Source of the DNA: Halobacillus alkaliphilus | GTDB lineage: Bacteria > Bacillota > Bacilli > Bacillales > Halobacillaceae | Direction of reading: 5' to 3' | Assembly: GCF_900113125.1 (NCBI RefSeq) | Contig: NZ_FOOG01000026.1 | Coordinates: 1-53,690, forward strand | Length of the DNA stretch: 53,690 nucleotides | In this document: piece by piece, positions 39,205-48,776 of the stretch | Numbering within the stretch: position 1 is the stretch's first letter | Layout of the letters: the number at the start of each line of letters is the position of its first letter | Notes under the pieces: generated by a model | Database searches by the model: none | What the model was told of the DNA's origin: nothing | The model's input: the letters and a program-made list of their open reading frames with translations, nothing else | Made by a program: the position numbers and the translations under genes

Positions 39205-39717
39205 ATGAAAGTGTGGAGAGTTTTATTGCTTGCTTTATTGCTAACCGGCTGTGCTGAGAGCACCGAAGAGGGAACTGACCGCTCCAAGGATCAGGGAAAT
39301 GTCACGATGGACCAGGAGGAAGATCAGGAAGCTGATAATAAAGAAGAAAAAAATGCGAAGGATTCTGCTGATGCAAACAAAGAAGAACCTGAGGAAAAAG
39401 CTGTAGAAAAACCAGTTGAGATTATTGAGGGGCTGGATGCTTTTATTCAGAATGTTCAGCAGGGGACCGTGGACGAGGTACACATTGTGAGACGTACGAC
39501 AGAAGGAGATCCCATTTTTATTGATCTTATTTTTAATGGGGAAGAGATTAATTATAAACACGATAATCGAAGAGATAAGCTAGGGAATGGGCAAATAACG
39601 ACTAAGACATGTCAGAGTATTGATAAGGAAGAGCAGGGAGGCACGCTCGCCTATCAACTAACCTGTGGTCATGAAAGATCTGTAGAAGTTTATCAAACCG
39701 CATATAATGAATATTAA
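39205..39717 (+). CDS. Lipoprotein, DUF4362-like
   Basis: A 170-aa secreted lipoprotein: signal peptide 1-15 with lipobox LLTGC (Cys16). An acidic, repetitive linker (about 20-72, rich in Glu, Asp and Lys) leads to a C-terminal domain with VRRTTEGDPIFIDLIFNG and CQSIDKEEQGG, which recalls DUF4362. Function unknown. The start follows AGAGGTGATC. No terminator is clear between it and the aldo/keto reductase gene. Confidence 0.8.
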   Translation: MKVWRVLLLALLLTGCAESTEEGTDRSKDQGNVTMDQEEDQEADNKEEKNAKDSADANKEEPEEKAVEKPVEIIEGLDAFIQNVQQGTVDEVHIVRRTTEGDPIFIDLIFNGEEINYKHDNRRDKLGNGQITTKTCQSIDKEEQGGTLAYQLTCGHERSVEVYQTAYNEY

Positions 39718-39817
39718 GAAGCCTCTCTTTCTTATAAGGTAAGCAGAATAGAAGCATTTGGAAATCCATCTGTGCTACACTGCCTCTGTAAACCTTTAAT
39801 AAGAAAGGGAGTTTTTT

Positions 39818-40642
39818 ATGAAAACCATGACACTTCATAGCACTGTGGAAATGCCTCAACTAGGATTTGGAGTATGGCAAGTAGAACAGAAAGATGCGGT
39901 AGCTGCTGTATCAAAAGCACTTGAAACAGGATACCGTCATATAGATACGGCTGCTGCCTACAAAAACGAAGAGCAAGTGGGCGAAGCTATTAAGCAAAGC
40001 GGTTTAGGCCGTGACGAACTATTTATTACGACTAAAGTATGGAACGCCGACCAAGGATATGACAACACCATTCAAGCGCTTGAGACTAGTCTGGATAAGC
40101 TGGGCCTTGAGTATGTGGATCTTTACCTTATCCATTGGCCGACTCCTGAATACGATGAATATGTAGAAACGTATAAAGCACTGGAACAACTGCAGAAGGA
40201 TGGAAAAGTAAAAGCGATCGGCGTATGCAACTTTGATATTGACCATCTGGAGCGTCTGATGGAAGAGTGTGAAGTAAAACCATCCGTTAACCAGGTCGAA
40301 TGCCATCCTTACCTTGCACAGAATGAACTAAAAGATTTCTGCCGCAAAAATGGTATCCATCTGGAAGCGTGGAGTCCCCTAATGCAAGGAAAAGAAGTGC
40401 TGAATGACGAAACCATTCAATCAATAGCAGAGCAGCACAATAAAACAGCTGCCCAGGTCATTATCCGCTGGCATTTACAAAACGAGACCATTGTTATTCC
40501 AAAATCAGTCACACCTTCAAGAATCGAAGAAAACTTTGATGTATTCGATTTTGAACTGACTGCGGAGGATATGAAATCTATTAATAAATTAGACCGCGGA
40601 GAAAGAAAAGGACCTAAACCTTCTGAGATGAACATCCGATAA
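39818..40642 (+). CDS. Aldo/keto reductase
   Basis: A 274-aa NADPH-dependent TIM-barrel reductase. The catalytic tetrad is complete: Asp43, Tyr48, Lys73, His106 (DTAAAYKN, TKVWN, IHWPTP). The coenzyme end has IPKSVTPSRIEENFDVFDF. It belongs to the AKR5-like group of Bacillus (YvgN/YtbE type), active on aldehydes such as methylglyoxal. The start follows AAAGGGAG; a terminator follows. Confidence 0.93.
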   Translation: MKTMTLHSTVEMPQLGFGVWQVEQKDAVAAVSKALETGYRHIDTAAAYKNEEQVGEAIKQSGLGRDELFITTKVWNADQGYDNTIQALETSLDKLGLEYVDLYLIHWPTPEYDEYVETYKALEQLQKDGKVKAIGVCNFDIDHLERLMEECEVKPSVNQVECHPYLAQNELKDFCRKNGIHLEAWSPLMQGKEVLNDETIQSIAEQHNKTAAQVIIRWHLQNETIVIPKSVTPSRIEENFDVFDFELTAEDMKSINKLDRGERKGPKPSEMNIR

Positions 40643-40662
40643 AAAGAATGAAGGAAAGAATG

Positions 40663-40692
40663 AAGCTGCTGGTTTTCCGGCAGCTTTTTTTA
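40663..40692 (+). terminator. Terminator after aldo/keto reductase
   Basis: AAGCTGCTGG / CCGGCAGCTT followed by TTTTTT. Confidence 0.88.
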
Positions 40693-40708
40693 TACAAAAA
40701 GGCAGAGG

Positions 40709-41020
40709 AGCTCTGCACAATCTATTCAAAAAGTTGTCTCGGGTATCCAGAAAGCTGCGTCGGAAGTTACTAACCGGATAAAAGATACGGGGCAGCGTTC
40801 TTCCCAAGTCCGTGCAAGTGGAGCTGGTATTTAAGCTTCAATGCAAAAGCTGAAAAATAGCTGCTAAAGAAAACGAAGCAAGCAGTGAGCAAATAGCCGC
40901 AGCTTCCCAACAACAGCTGGCAATGTCTTAGGCATTAGTAACTGTTGTTGGCCAGCTAAATCAATTAACATATGAACTTCAAGAGTTAGTAGATGGGATG
41001 AGTATTGAAAAAGCATCCTA
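40709..41020 (+). pseudogene. Decayed methyl-accepting chemotaxis protein, C-terminal remnant
   Basis: Translated pieces in changing frames give the end of a chemotaxis receptor: SSAQSIQKVVSGIQKAASEV and TNRIKDTGQRSSQVRASG (40709-40833, then stop), and later SSEQIAAASQQQLAMS, stop, then LNQLTYELQELVDGMSI (to about 41020). The last part is typical of the MCP cytoplasmic end. Stops and frameshifts rule out a product, and the ligand-binding and membrane parts are missing. The rest of 41021-41211 shows no gene. Confidence 0.75.
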
Positions 41021-41211
41021 GCAGAAGGGGAAGGAAATATTGAATCGAAGTTGATGATGGCCCTTTTTAAGGATAAGAAATAAACTCAATCCTGAAGTTC
41101 AAGTTTCTTGAAAATAATCAGTGTAACCGATAGGATAAGAACATTGGTAAAAATAAGTAGACGGACTCATCCTATATCCAATATATCGTTAGCCTAGGGG
41201 CAGGTGAGGTT

Positions 41212-42585
41212 ATGCACAATTTAAAGATTACAAATTATTTATACATCTTTTACTCATTGGTGTTCTTACTAAATATTGTTCACGTGTTCTGGGCAAATGA
41301 TATTCTATTCTTTGTCATTGGGGCCATGGGTATAATTATGTTGATCATTAATTTTCCAAGAGCCGACAGGGTGTTCCGAATCCTTGGTGTCGTGCTGTTA
41401 GCAGTCGGCATTTTTTTCTTTATATCGAGTGACGTCTCAGTAAATGAAGTACCTTCTTTCTTTGCTGGGAACATAAGTCTGCTTTTCCTTCTTTCTATGC
41501 TCCCATGGATGAATAGTGTAGTGAAAGCTGGTAGATATAATAAATTGCTGCAGTCTTTGCTTGGCGGGAATGTGAATGGTATGGGAGCCTTGTACATACG
41601 AAGTGAAGTAACGATGGTCTCGCTGGCTGCTTTTTTGAATTTATCATCAGCAACAATTTCACAAGACCTGTTAAAAAATCAACTAAAAGAGGCTAAAACT
41701 AAAGTTAAAAATAGCTTCATAGCCATGGCGACGCTTCGGGGATATTCCCTAGCACTACTGTGGAGTCCATTGGAAATTTTATTGGCTACATCGATTTTTA
41801 TAACAGGTGCGAATTACTTAGAAGTGCTGCCGTGGATGCTTCTTATTGCTCTGATCGGAATTATATTGGACTCTGCTGTGGGAAAGCTCATTTTTCGAAA
41901 ACATGATATAGGAAATAATCCACTTGATGGAAGCTCTCCCCAATCAAATAAAAAGAAATTAATGGAATTTATTGCTGCTCTTATTCTATTTCTAGTGTTG
42001 GTTGTGTTCTTAGCGAACGTTGTTCAGCTTGACTTTCTGTTTGCTGTCACCATTGCTATATTCCCATTTGCTTTTATATGGGCGGTAGTAAAACAGCGAA
42101 AAAACAGTTTCTTGCAGATTGGATGGCCTACTTGGAAAAGACAGACGAATAATTTAAATAATTTCATCGTGTTATTATTATCATTATCGTTTTTTACGGA
42201 GGCATTGAATGCTTCTCCGTTTTTACAATATTTACAGGATCCGATTGTTGCTTTAGAAGGCAGCCCTCTACTCATTATGTTGTTTATTCAAGCTGCATTT
42301 CTTGTGTTAACTCTGCTGGGTGTGCATCCAATTGCTACGATGGGGATCTTTGGTGGAGTCAGCGGCCTGTTAACAGAAGCACTGCCTTCGGTAACTTTGA
42401 CGATTTTACTCGCAAGCTGCGCAATTGCTACGGTGCCCTCAGCTCCATATGGTCTTATTGTAACGATTACGTCTGTTGGTTTAGGCGTCAATCCCTATCA
42501 AATCGTTTTAAAAAATCTTCCGTACACCTTGATGTGCGGATTCATAGGTATAATTGTTTCGTTAATTACGCTTTCCATTTACTAA
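41212..42585 (+). CDS. Polytopic membrane protein, ion-transporter-superfamily-like
   Basis: A 457-aa protein with about 11 to 12 membrane segments and a hydrophilic loop near the middle (HDIGNNPLDGSSPQSNKKK). Two similar halves, each with a Ser/Pro-rich re-entrant-like stretch (NLSSATISQDLL; VPSAPYGLIVTITS), recall the ion-transporter superfamily (citrate, C4-dicarboxylate). I cannot name a substrate or family securely. The ATG follows GGGGCAGGTGAGGTT. A terminator follows. Confidence 0.75.
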   Translation: MHNLKITNYLYIFYSLVFLLNIVHVFWANDILFFVIGAMGIIMLIINFPRADRVFRILGVVLLAVGIFFFISSDVSVNEVPSFFAGNISLLFLLSMLPWMNSVVKAGRYNKLLQSLLGGNVNGMGALYIRSEVTMVSLAAFLNLSSATISQDLLKNQLKEAKTKVKNSFIAMATLRGYSLALLWSPLEILLATSIFITGANYLEVLPWMLLIALIGIILDSAVGKLIFRKHDIGNNPLDGSSPQSNKKKLMEFIAALILFLVLVVFLANVVQLDFLFAVTIAIFPFAFIWAVVKQRKNSFLQIGWPTWKRQTNNLNNFIVLLLSLSFFTEALNASPFLQYLQDPIVALEGSPLLIMLFIQAAFLVLTLLGVHPIATMGIFGGVSGLLTEALPSVTLTILLASCAIATVPSAPYGLIVTITSVGLGVNPYQIVLKNLPYTLMCGFIGIIVSLITLSIY

Positions 42586-42610
42586 AAGTCCAGTGTTTGT
42601 ATGAGATAGG

Positions 42611-42639
42611 AGAATCTTCTTGATGAAGATTCTTTTTTT
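42611..42639 (+). terminator. Terminator after membrane protein
   Basis: AGAATCTTC / GAAGATTCT followed by seven T. Confidence 0.85.
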
Positions 42640-42742
42640 GTAGCTGAAAAACATGAATGAAAATGCTGTATTTATATTAAACACCTGGTAAAAGGGGAAT
42701 ATATTTATAGATATTCAAGGAGTGAAGAAGGAGTTTATTTAA

Positions 42743-43699
42743 ATGATCATAAGATTCGGCTACGTAGCCCATGCACTCTCCCTTTGGGAAGCTACCCCTG
42801 CAAAAACCATGACCTTTTCGAGATACAAAAAATTAAAAGAAGAAGAGCGGATCCCTGAGCTGCAAAGAATTACCCGTCTAAATTTACAGCATACACTCAG
42901 GGCCATTCATTACAATATTGCACATGAAATACCGCTGTATCGGTTTTCTTCTGCACTTGTTCCGTTAGCCACCCATAAGGAGGTGGAGTGGGATTATATT
43001 ACACCATTCAAGGAGTTATATGCTGAAATTGGTAAGCTCGTAAAGAAACATCAGTTAAGAACGAGTTTCCATCCTAATCAATTCACACTATTTACGAGTG
43101 ATAAAACACATGTGACAGAGAATGCCGTGAAAGACATGGAATATCATTATGCTTTATTGAAAGCGATGGGGCTCCACCATGAATCTCATATTAATCTTCA
43201 TATCGGAGGAGCATATGGGGATAAAGAAGCTGCACTTGAGCGCTTTCATGAAAATTTAAAGCAATTACCTAATCCAATTAAAAAGCAAATGACCTTAGAG
43301 AATGATGATAAAACCTACACCACTACAGAAACCTTAGAAGTATGCGAAAAAGAAGGGATCCCCATGGTGTTTGACTATCATCATTACATGGCTAATCATA
43401 CCGCTGAAGAAGATTTAGCTGAACTTTTGCCGAGGTTTTACGAAACATGGGCAGGATACAGGTTTCCACCTAAAGTTCACTTATCTTCTCCAAAGAGTGA
43501 AGAAGCTTACCGTAGTCATGCAGATCACGTAGATGAAACGTTTGTAACTCCTTTTTTAAAGGTAGTGAAACAGACAGAGCAGCCAATCGATGTCATGATT
43601 GAGGCTAAGGAAAAGGATCGTGCGCTATTGAAGCTTGTAGAAGACCTGGCCGCTCAGAGAGGTGTGAAGCGGTTAAAAGGGGGAGAGCTTGATTTTTAA
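42743..43699 (+). CDS. uvsE: UV DNA damage endonuclease
   Basis: A 318-aa UvsE/UVDE family enzyme that nicks 5' of UV photoproducts as an alternative excision repair start. It begins RFGYVAHAL and keeps family segments [36 protein letters not shown] and MVFDYHHYM, which carry the metal-binding His, Glu and Asp residues of the TIM barrel. Length is normal. The start follows AAGAAGGAG. guaD follows after 38 bases on the same strand, which may be only chance co-orientation. Confidence 0.94.
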   Translation: MIIRFGYVAHALSLWEATPAKTMTFSRYKKLKEEERIPELQRITRLNLQHTLRAIHYNIAHEIPLYRFSSALVPLATHKEVEWDYITPFKELYAEIGKLVKKHQLRTSFHPNQFTLFTSDKTHVTENAVKDMEYHYALLKAMGLHHESHINLHIGGAYGDKEAALERFHENLKQLPNPIKKQMTLENDDKTYTTTETLEVCEKEGIPMVFDYHHYMANHTAEEDLAELLPRFYETWAGYRFPPKVHLSSPKSEEAYRSHADHVDETFVTPFLKVVKQTEQPIDVMIEAKEKDRALLKLVEDLAAQRGVKRLKGGELDF

Positions 43700-43737
43700 A
43701 AGTAGATTAAACCCACCAACAAGAGGAGGTTAGCCAG

Positions 43738-44205
43738 ATGACTGAAGAAGAATATCTGAAGTACACGATTCAATTAGCCGCTGACAATGTGGATCGCGAT
43801 GGAGGTCCATTCGCTGCCATTGTAGTAAAAGAAGGGGCTATCATTGCGGAAGCAGGTAATAGAGTGACAGAGAAGATGGATCCAACAGCGCACGCGGAAG
43901 TCCAGGCGATTCGAAGAGCGTGCGAAACTCTGAACCATTTTGAATTAAAAGGATGCGAGCTCTATGTAAGCTGTGAGCCCTGCCCCATGTGTGTGGGAGC
44001 TATCTATTGGGCGCGTCCTGAGCAGGTGTACTTTGCTGCAGGAAGAGATGATGCGTCACGTGCAGGTTTTGATGATAATCTGATCTATAAAGAAGTTTCA
44101 AAAGATCCACAGGAGAGATCCCTACCTTTCCGCAGGATAAACGTACAGGATGCAGCGCTTCCGTTTAAAAAGTGGGAGAGTAAAGAAAATAAATCAGCGT
44201 ATTAA
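43738..44205 (+). CDS. guaD: Guanine deaminase
   Basis: A 155-aa cytidine-deaminase-fold enzyme turning guanine to xanthine. Zinc site: His52-Ala-Glu54 and Pro81-Cys82-x2-Cys85 (CEPCPMCVGAIYWAR). The C-terminus ends KKWESKENKSAY, like the domain-swapped tail of B. subtilis GuaD (156 aa). The start follows AGAGGAGG. Other purine-salvage genes are not nearby. Confidence 0.94.
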   Translation: MTEEEYLKYTIQLAADNVDRDGGPFAAIVVKEGAIIAEAGNRVTEKMDPTAHAEVQAIRRACETLNHFELKGCELYVSCEPCPMCVGAIYWARPEQVYFAAGRDDASRAGFDDNLIYKEVSKDPQERSLPFRRINVQDAALPFKKWESKENKSAY

Positions 44206-44220
44206 GTTTTTCCTTTCCAT

Positions 44221-44802
44221 TTACTGCAGGATTCGCTTTGCTTCTATGAATCTTTGTATTCCTGTAAACAATTCCACAGCGAAGAAAAGAAGAGTGGACC
44301 ATAGAAGGAAGTTGGGAAATAGAAGCATAATACTAAAGAATATAAAGCCTTCTGATCGTTCAGCCGCTCCTGCTTGATAATAAAATGACTTGATCCCTGC
44401 CTTTTCAGAGACTGCCCCTACCACTAGGAAAACAGTCATGGAAATAATGATCGAAACGCTTAACAGTAGTAATGGCCACATGATTTCGGGATGTAAATAG
44501 GCAATTGCCACAATCATTGCTACTTCCACAATTCGATCGAACGTAACGTCCATGACGGTTCCAAAGGGAGATGATTTAGTATGGCGTGCCATCGTCCCGT
44601 CAACAGCGTCTAAAAAACCTGATACCCATAATACGATTACTCCCATTATTGGATAACCGCTTAAGTAGAGAAGACTGGTAGAAAGACCTACAATAAGTGC
44701 GAGAATGGTTATCTGGTTAGGGGTCCTCCCTCTTCTTAGTAAAAAAGAAGCGGTTTTTTCTATAGATGGTTGTACATACTTTCGGGCATGCGTGTCTAAC
44801 AT
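44221..44802 (-). CDS. CDP-alcohol phosphatidyltransferase family protein
   Basis: A 193-aa membrane enzyme with about six hydrophobic segments. The signature is DGTMARHTKSSPFGTVMDV: Asp68-Gly69-x2-Ala72-Arg73-x7-Gly81-x3-Asp85-x3-Asp89. The spacer is seven residues where eight is usual. The family makes phospholipids such as phosphatidylglycerolphosphate from CDP-diacylglycerol; which alcohol is used here is unknown, and it is not the usual pgsA context. The start follows AGGTGA. It converges on guaD. Confidence 0.87.
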   Translation of the reverse strand: MLDTHARKYVQPSIEKTASFLLRRGRTPNQITILALIVGLSTSLLYLSGYPIMGVIVLWVSGFLDAVDGTMARHTKSSPFGTVMDVTFDRIVEVAMIVAIAYLHPEIMWPLLLLSVSIIISMTVFLVVGAVSEKAGIKSFYYQAGAAERSEGFIFFSIMLLFPNFLLWSTLLFFAVELFTGIQRFIEAKRILQ

Positions 44803-44984
44803 TCAAATCACCTGCTTTTTCTCTATTTCTCTCATTTTAACCCTTTCTAGTAGTTCATAAAATCATTTAAGCTCCTATTCCGTACATTACACAGCTGGTA
44901 ATGTTGGAAAGAATTAATAGTGAAAAATTTTAACCTCTCATGTTAATGTGTTAAATAGATTATTTCAGGGAGGTTGGTTTGCAT

Positions 44985-45566
44985 ATGTTTAAGAATTTAA
45001 TGGTTTCTTTATTGGTGTTTGCTGGAATTTTCACATTTGCTTTCCCTGCGAAGACGGAAGGTGCCGAAGAAACATATACCGTCCAAAAGGGCGATTCCTT
45101 ATATAGTATTGCATCGAACTATGGGATTTCTACCCATCAGCTGAAGGCGGTCAATGATAAGTGGTCTTCCATGATTTATCCGGGAGAACAGTTGCAAATG
45201 CCTGTGCTGCCGGAAAAATGGGAGAAAGATTTACTGGCCCGATTAGTTGAGGCGGAAGCTAAAGGAGAAAGTTATGCAGGTAAAGTTGGTGTAGCTACAG
45301 TGGTGTTGAATCGTGTAGAAAGCAATGAATTTCCTAACTCAATTTATGGAGTGGTTTATGATGGAATTCAATTCTCTCCAGTATTGAACGGGACGATCGA
45401 GCAGCCTGCCAGTCAGGAATCCAAACAGGCTGTAGAGGAAGCTGTAGCTTATCAGGGATATGATAACGAATCTCTTTTCTTTTATAACCCTGCGAAAGCC
45501 TCCAGCAGCTACCTGAGCAGCAAAGAAGTAACCACGGTTATTGGTAATCACGTATTCTTACGTTAG
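44985..45566 (+). CDS. LysM-SleB-like cell wall hydrolase
   Basis: A secreted protein of about 193 aa. Signal peptide about 1-28 (ends near AKTEGA), a LysM peptidoglycan-binding domain (about 30-74, YTVQKGDSLYSIASNYGIS), and a SleB/CwlJ-type hydrolase domain (about 80-193) with RLVEAEAKGESYAGKVGVATVVLNRV and QFSPVLNG. SleB-type enzymes are lytic transglycosylases acting on spore cortex; the LysM form resembles B. subtilis YkvT. A TTG two codons earlier (44979) has closer spacing to GGGAGG and could be the start instead. A terminator follows. Confidence 0.88.
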   Translation: MFKNLMVSLLVFAGIFTFAFPAKTEGAEETYTVQKGDSLYSIASNYGISTHQLKAVNDKWSSMIYPGEQLQMPVLPEKWEKDLLARLVEAEAKGESYAGKVGVATVVLNRVESNEFPNSIYGVVYDGIQFSPVLNGTIEQPASQESKQAVEEAVAYQGYDNESLFFYNPAKASSSYLSSKEVTTVIGNHVFLR

Positions 45567-45572
45567 AAATTG

Positions 45573-45609
45573 AAAAAAGCAAGCATGGATCGCCATGCTT
45601 GCTTTTTTG
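45573..45609. terminator. Bidirectional terminator between hydrolase and symporter genes
   Basis: AAAAAAGCAAGCATGG / CCATGCTTGCTTTTTT between convergent genes. Confidence 0.9.
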
Positions 45610-45632
45610 ATGATTATTTTATGCACGTTAGT

Positions 45633-47045
45633 TTAACCAGCTTCTTCTTCATCAAACAATTCGACTTCTTGGTTACTTTTACGTTTCTTATATACTCGGT
45701 TCACATAATCATCTGTAAGGGCTGCAATTTCTTTATGCAGGAAGAGGAGCGGAATAATGTTAGCAAGCAGTACAAAGGCAAGAAGCAAATCAAGGAATTG
45801 CCACACAAACTTCAGCCCGCCGATGGCTCCGACAAAAACCGCTAAAATATATACGATTCTCATAACACGAGCAAATTTAAGGTTATATAGATACTCCGCT
45901 TGTTTTTCGCCATAGAATACCAAGATCCCAATAGTGGTCATGACAAAGAATAATAGAAAAATGGAGATAAATGTACTTCCGAAGACGTCTCCAAACTCTG
46001 TACCAATGGCAATGTTAATCATGTTGGAAGCATCCGTGCCCCCAACCTCTTTCCATGCTCCGGTAACTAAAACGGTTATGCCCGAAATTGTACAGATGAC
46101 AATCGTGTCAATAAAGACACTGAAGATTCCCCAGAGACCTTGTCTGGAAGGGTGGTCTGTCTTGGCAGCAGCATGAGCGATAGGAGCTGTTCCAAGTCCT
46201 GCTTCATTAGAATACAGACCGCGCGCAATCCCCCAGCGTAAAGCTTGAGCAATACCTGCTCCTGCGAAGCCGCCTGTTGCAGAAACCGGTGTGAAAGCAT
46301 GGGTGAAAATGAGTCCAAATACTTCAGGTAGCTGCCCGGCATTGGCAAAGATTACATACAGGCAGACGGCCAAATAAATAAGTACCATCCCCGGCACCAA
46401 TTTATCGGTTACCTTGGCAATACGCTGAATACCTCCAAACACGACAGCGGCTATAGCGATACATACGACAGCACCTGTAATATAAACAGGCCATCCGAAT
46501 GCTCCTTCTGCCTGGGTAGCAATAGAGTTGGACTGCACCATCGTACTGGGTATCAATTCAATCATAAGGAAAAATGCAAAGGCTGAGGAAAGCCATTTCC
46601 AGCCGAGGGCTTTTTTTATGTAATATTGAGGTCCCCCGACCCAAACGTTCTTTTCGTTCTTTTCTCTGTACTTCATACCCAGCAGGATTTCAGAGTATTT
46701 AGTGGCCATTCCAATCAGAGCAATAATCCACATCCAGAATAATGCTCCGGGTCCCCCTAAGGAGATGGCGATCGGCACACCCACAATATTGGTCGCTCCT
46801 GCTGTAGAGGCTAAGGCAGAGGTGAATGCTTGAAAGGGGGTAATGGTACCTTTCTTATCAGTTTTCTTGAAGATTTGACCGATGGTTTGATGAAGAACGT
46901 GACCAAAAAAGCGAAATTGAAAAAATTTGATTCTTATGGTGAGGAAAATACCTCCTGCAATCAGAATAATAGCAAGTGGATACGTCCATAAAAACCCTGA
47001 CAAGTCTGCGATCCCTTGCTCTATATTGCTCCATATTTGTCCCAA
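45633..47045 (-). CDS. alsT: Sodium:alanine symporter family protein (AGCS)
   Basis: A 470-aa AGCS-family transporter with about ten or eleven membrane helices. Family motifs: FTSALASTAGATNIVGVPIAISLGGPGALFWMW (early), and GLYSNEAGLGTAPIAHAAAK (middle). It imports alanine, glycine or a similar amino acid with Na+ (some relatives use H+), fitting a salt-adapted cell. The start codon is TTG at 47045 behind AGGAGG at eight bases. Monocistronic. Gene name by similarity to Bacillus AlsT. Confidence 0.93.
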   Translation of the reverse strand: MGQIWSNIEQGIADLSGFLWTYPLAIILIAGGIFLTIRIKFFQFRFFGHVLHQTIGQIFKKTDKKGTITPFQAFTSALASTAGATNIVGVPIAISLGGPGALFWMWIIALIGMATKYSEILLGMKYREKNEKNVWVGGPQYYIKKALGWKWLSSAFAFFLMIELIPSTMVQSNSIATQAEGAFGWPVYITGAVVCIAIAAVVFGGIQRIAKVTDKLVPGMVLIYLAVCLYVIFANAGQLPEVFGLIFTHAFTPVSATGGFAGAGIAQALRWGIARGLYSNEAGLGTAPIAHAAAKTDHPSRQGLWGIFSVFIDTIVICTISGITVLVTGAWKEVGGTDASNMINIAIGTEFGDVFGSTFISIFLLFFVMTTIGILVFYGEKQAEYLYNLKFARVMRIVYILAVFVGAIGGLKFVWQFLDLLLAFVLLANIIPLLFLHKEIAALTDDYVNRVYKKRKSNQEVELFDEEEAG

Positions 47046-47198
47046 TTAAAGGGCCTCCTTTTAAATATTGTAAATTTTGTGTGAATTAATCCATATATTC
47101 CCTAAAATGTAGTGATTAAACACAAACTGAGCAAGAGAGGTGAGAACAAAAAACGGTTCGCGTATGATGGTTATAAAGGCTCTCAGGAGGGATAAGTT

Positions 47199-47795
47199 TT
47201 GTTAATCCATAAGGATCAGTTTAAAGATCATAATATGAGTAAGTTGATCAAAGGAGCAGTTGTACCGAGACCGATTGCATGGGTGTCTACAGAAAGTACG
47301 AATGGGGTACGCAATTTAGCGCCCTTCAGCTTTTTTACAGTAGCTTCAATGGACCCTATTACGTTATGTTTTTCAGTGGGAAGTGTAGATAGGGAAAAGG
47401 ATACACTTACTAATATCAAAGAGACCGGCCATTTTGTCGTGAATATCGTATCTGAGTCGCTGGCTAATCAGATGCATGAAAGCAGCAAAGCTCACCCGAG
47501 AGAAACAGATGAATTCATAAAAGCAGGAACCAGGACAGAACGAGCGGCGTATGTAAAAGCTCCACTAGTTACTGATTCACCCGTAAGCATGGAGTGTGAG
47601 CTCGACAGGATCATTGATCTAGGGCTCAACCAGCTAATTCTTGGAAAGGTTGTTGGCTATCATGTTAGGGAGGAAGTGTATATGGAAACAGATAAGATTG
47701 ACCCTTATAAATTGAAACCTGTGGGGCGTATGGCCGGAGATTATAGTTATATCCGTGAATTTTACAAGCTTCCAAATGAGAATTTTCCAGAATAA
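47199..47795 (+). CDS. Flavin reductase-like / flavoredoxin family protein
   Basis: A 198-aa protein with the split-barrel FMN fold of the flavin reductase-like group. It has the family segments GAVVPRPIAWVST, NLAPFSFFTVASMDPITLCFSV and HFVVNIVSESL. It may reduce flavin or act as an electron carrier; partner unknown. The start is TTG with CAGGAGG nine bases before. Its stop lies in a terminator shared with the opposing gene. Confidence 0.9.
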   Translation: MLIHKDQFKDHNMSKLIKGAVVPRPIAWVSTESTNGVRNLAPFSFFTVASMDPITLCFSVGSVDREKDTLTNIKETGHFVVNIVSESLANQMHESSKAHPRETDEFIKAGTRTERAAYVKAPLVTDSPVSMECELDRIIDLGLNQLILGKVVGYHVREEVYMETDKIDPYKLKPVGRMAGDYSYIREFYKLPNENFPE

Positions 47796-47823
47796 AAAAG
47801 CACCCAATGTGGGTGCTTTTTTA
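47794..47823. terminator. Bidirectional terminator between flavin reductase-like and DUF2935 genes
   Basis: AAAAAAGCACCC / GGGTGCTTTTTT; the stop codons of both convergent genes fall within or next to it. Confidence 0.9.
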
Positions 47824-48621
47824 TTCTGTACGGGGCTTTGTAGGGTCACAGGAAGGGTATTCTCCCTGGGTTGATTCAGCTATTTTATATAAGTAATAGC
47901 ATTCTTCGCGCGCCATATGGTCTGCCATTAAAGTAGAAAAAGTACCTAGTAGTTCAGCATTCATTTCCATTTCTTCCAGCTCCCTCAGGAAGGTTTTAAA
48001 AATCTTCATTTCAAGAGCTACTTCATCGTTAAATCGTTTTAATGCTGGAAAGGACTGGCGATTTGTGCGCAGATATCCTTTCATTTCTACGGCTTTTAAG
48101 TAAAACTGCTCAAAGTGCTTTGTGAACTTATCGCTTTTTTCTTTCAGGCGCTTTTCCACGCCGTCAAGTTCATCATTAATAGCTCCTGCGTGTCCTGAAG
48201 CGTCCATTAACCAAAGGAGATGGTGATGCAGCTCATGAAAGAGAGGCGGTACTTCTCTTTTTCCTAAATAGCCAATAACCAGCATATATTCTTCCAGTTC
48301 ATTTACCATGTGATTAATAAAAGTGGGAGGAAGGTGAATCTTGATCTGACTAAAAAGAGAGCGCTCAATTAAATTAAGCTTAAACCGGTGAAATTCACGT
48401 ACTTTTTCACCAACTTGAAGGCTGAAGGTCATCCAATCCTGTATGGCGCCACTTCTGGATAGATTAAGATAATGATCCCATAGCTGTACATAAGACTGAG
48501 CTAATTCAATTGTTTCTTTTTCTTCCGGGTATAACGAATCTCTGATAAACCTTGCGTGGTCCCCTAAAATTTGCAGCCAGAATTGATGCTCGAACTTAGC
48601 AGTTTCTTGAAAGGTCTTCAT
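47821..48621 (-). CDS. DUF2935 helical protein
   Basis: A 266-aa protein of the DUF2935 family, recognised by KFEHQFWLQILGDHARFI and two similar all-helical halves with His/Glu positions (HHHLLWLMDASGHA; DHMAREECYYLYKI). Homologues form ferritin-like bundles that may hold metal. Function unknown. The start follows GGGGTG. Confidence 0.87.
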   Translation of the reverse strand: MKTFQETAKFEHQFWLQILGDHARFIRDSLYPEEKETIELAQSYVQLWDHYLNLSRSGAIQDWMTFSLQVGEKVREFHRFKLNLIERSLFSQIKIHLPPTFINHMVNELEEYMLVIGYLGKREVPPLFHELHHHLLWLMDASGHAGAINDELDGVEKRLKEKSDKFTKHFEQFYLKAVEMKGYLRTNRQSFPALKRFNDEVALEMKIFKTFLRELEEMEMNAELLGTFSTLMADHMAREECYYLYKIAESTQGEYPSCDPTKPRTE

Positions 48622-48693
48622 TGTCTACACCCCTTGTCTATAGCTTCCTTCCATAACTATTCAAAAAGGGAGGCGCTCATACGAAGGGCTTTC

Positions 48694-48722
48694 ATAAAAA
48701 AAAGCTCGCAGATGCGAGCTGA
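48694..48722 (-). terminator. Terminator of the GGDEF-EAL/ThDP enzyme operon
   Basis: On the minus strand CAGCTCGCA-tct-TGCGAGCT-like stem followed by eight T, about 60 bases past the stop of the ThDP enzyme gene. Confidence 0.85.
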
Positions 48723-48776
48723 AACAAACTTGAACCTTTTTCCTGATAATCTGGAGTTGGGAATGGTTCAGTATAA

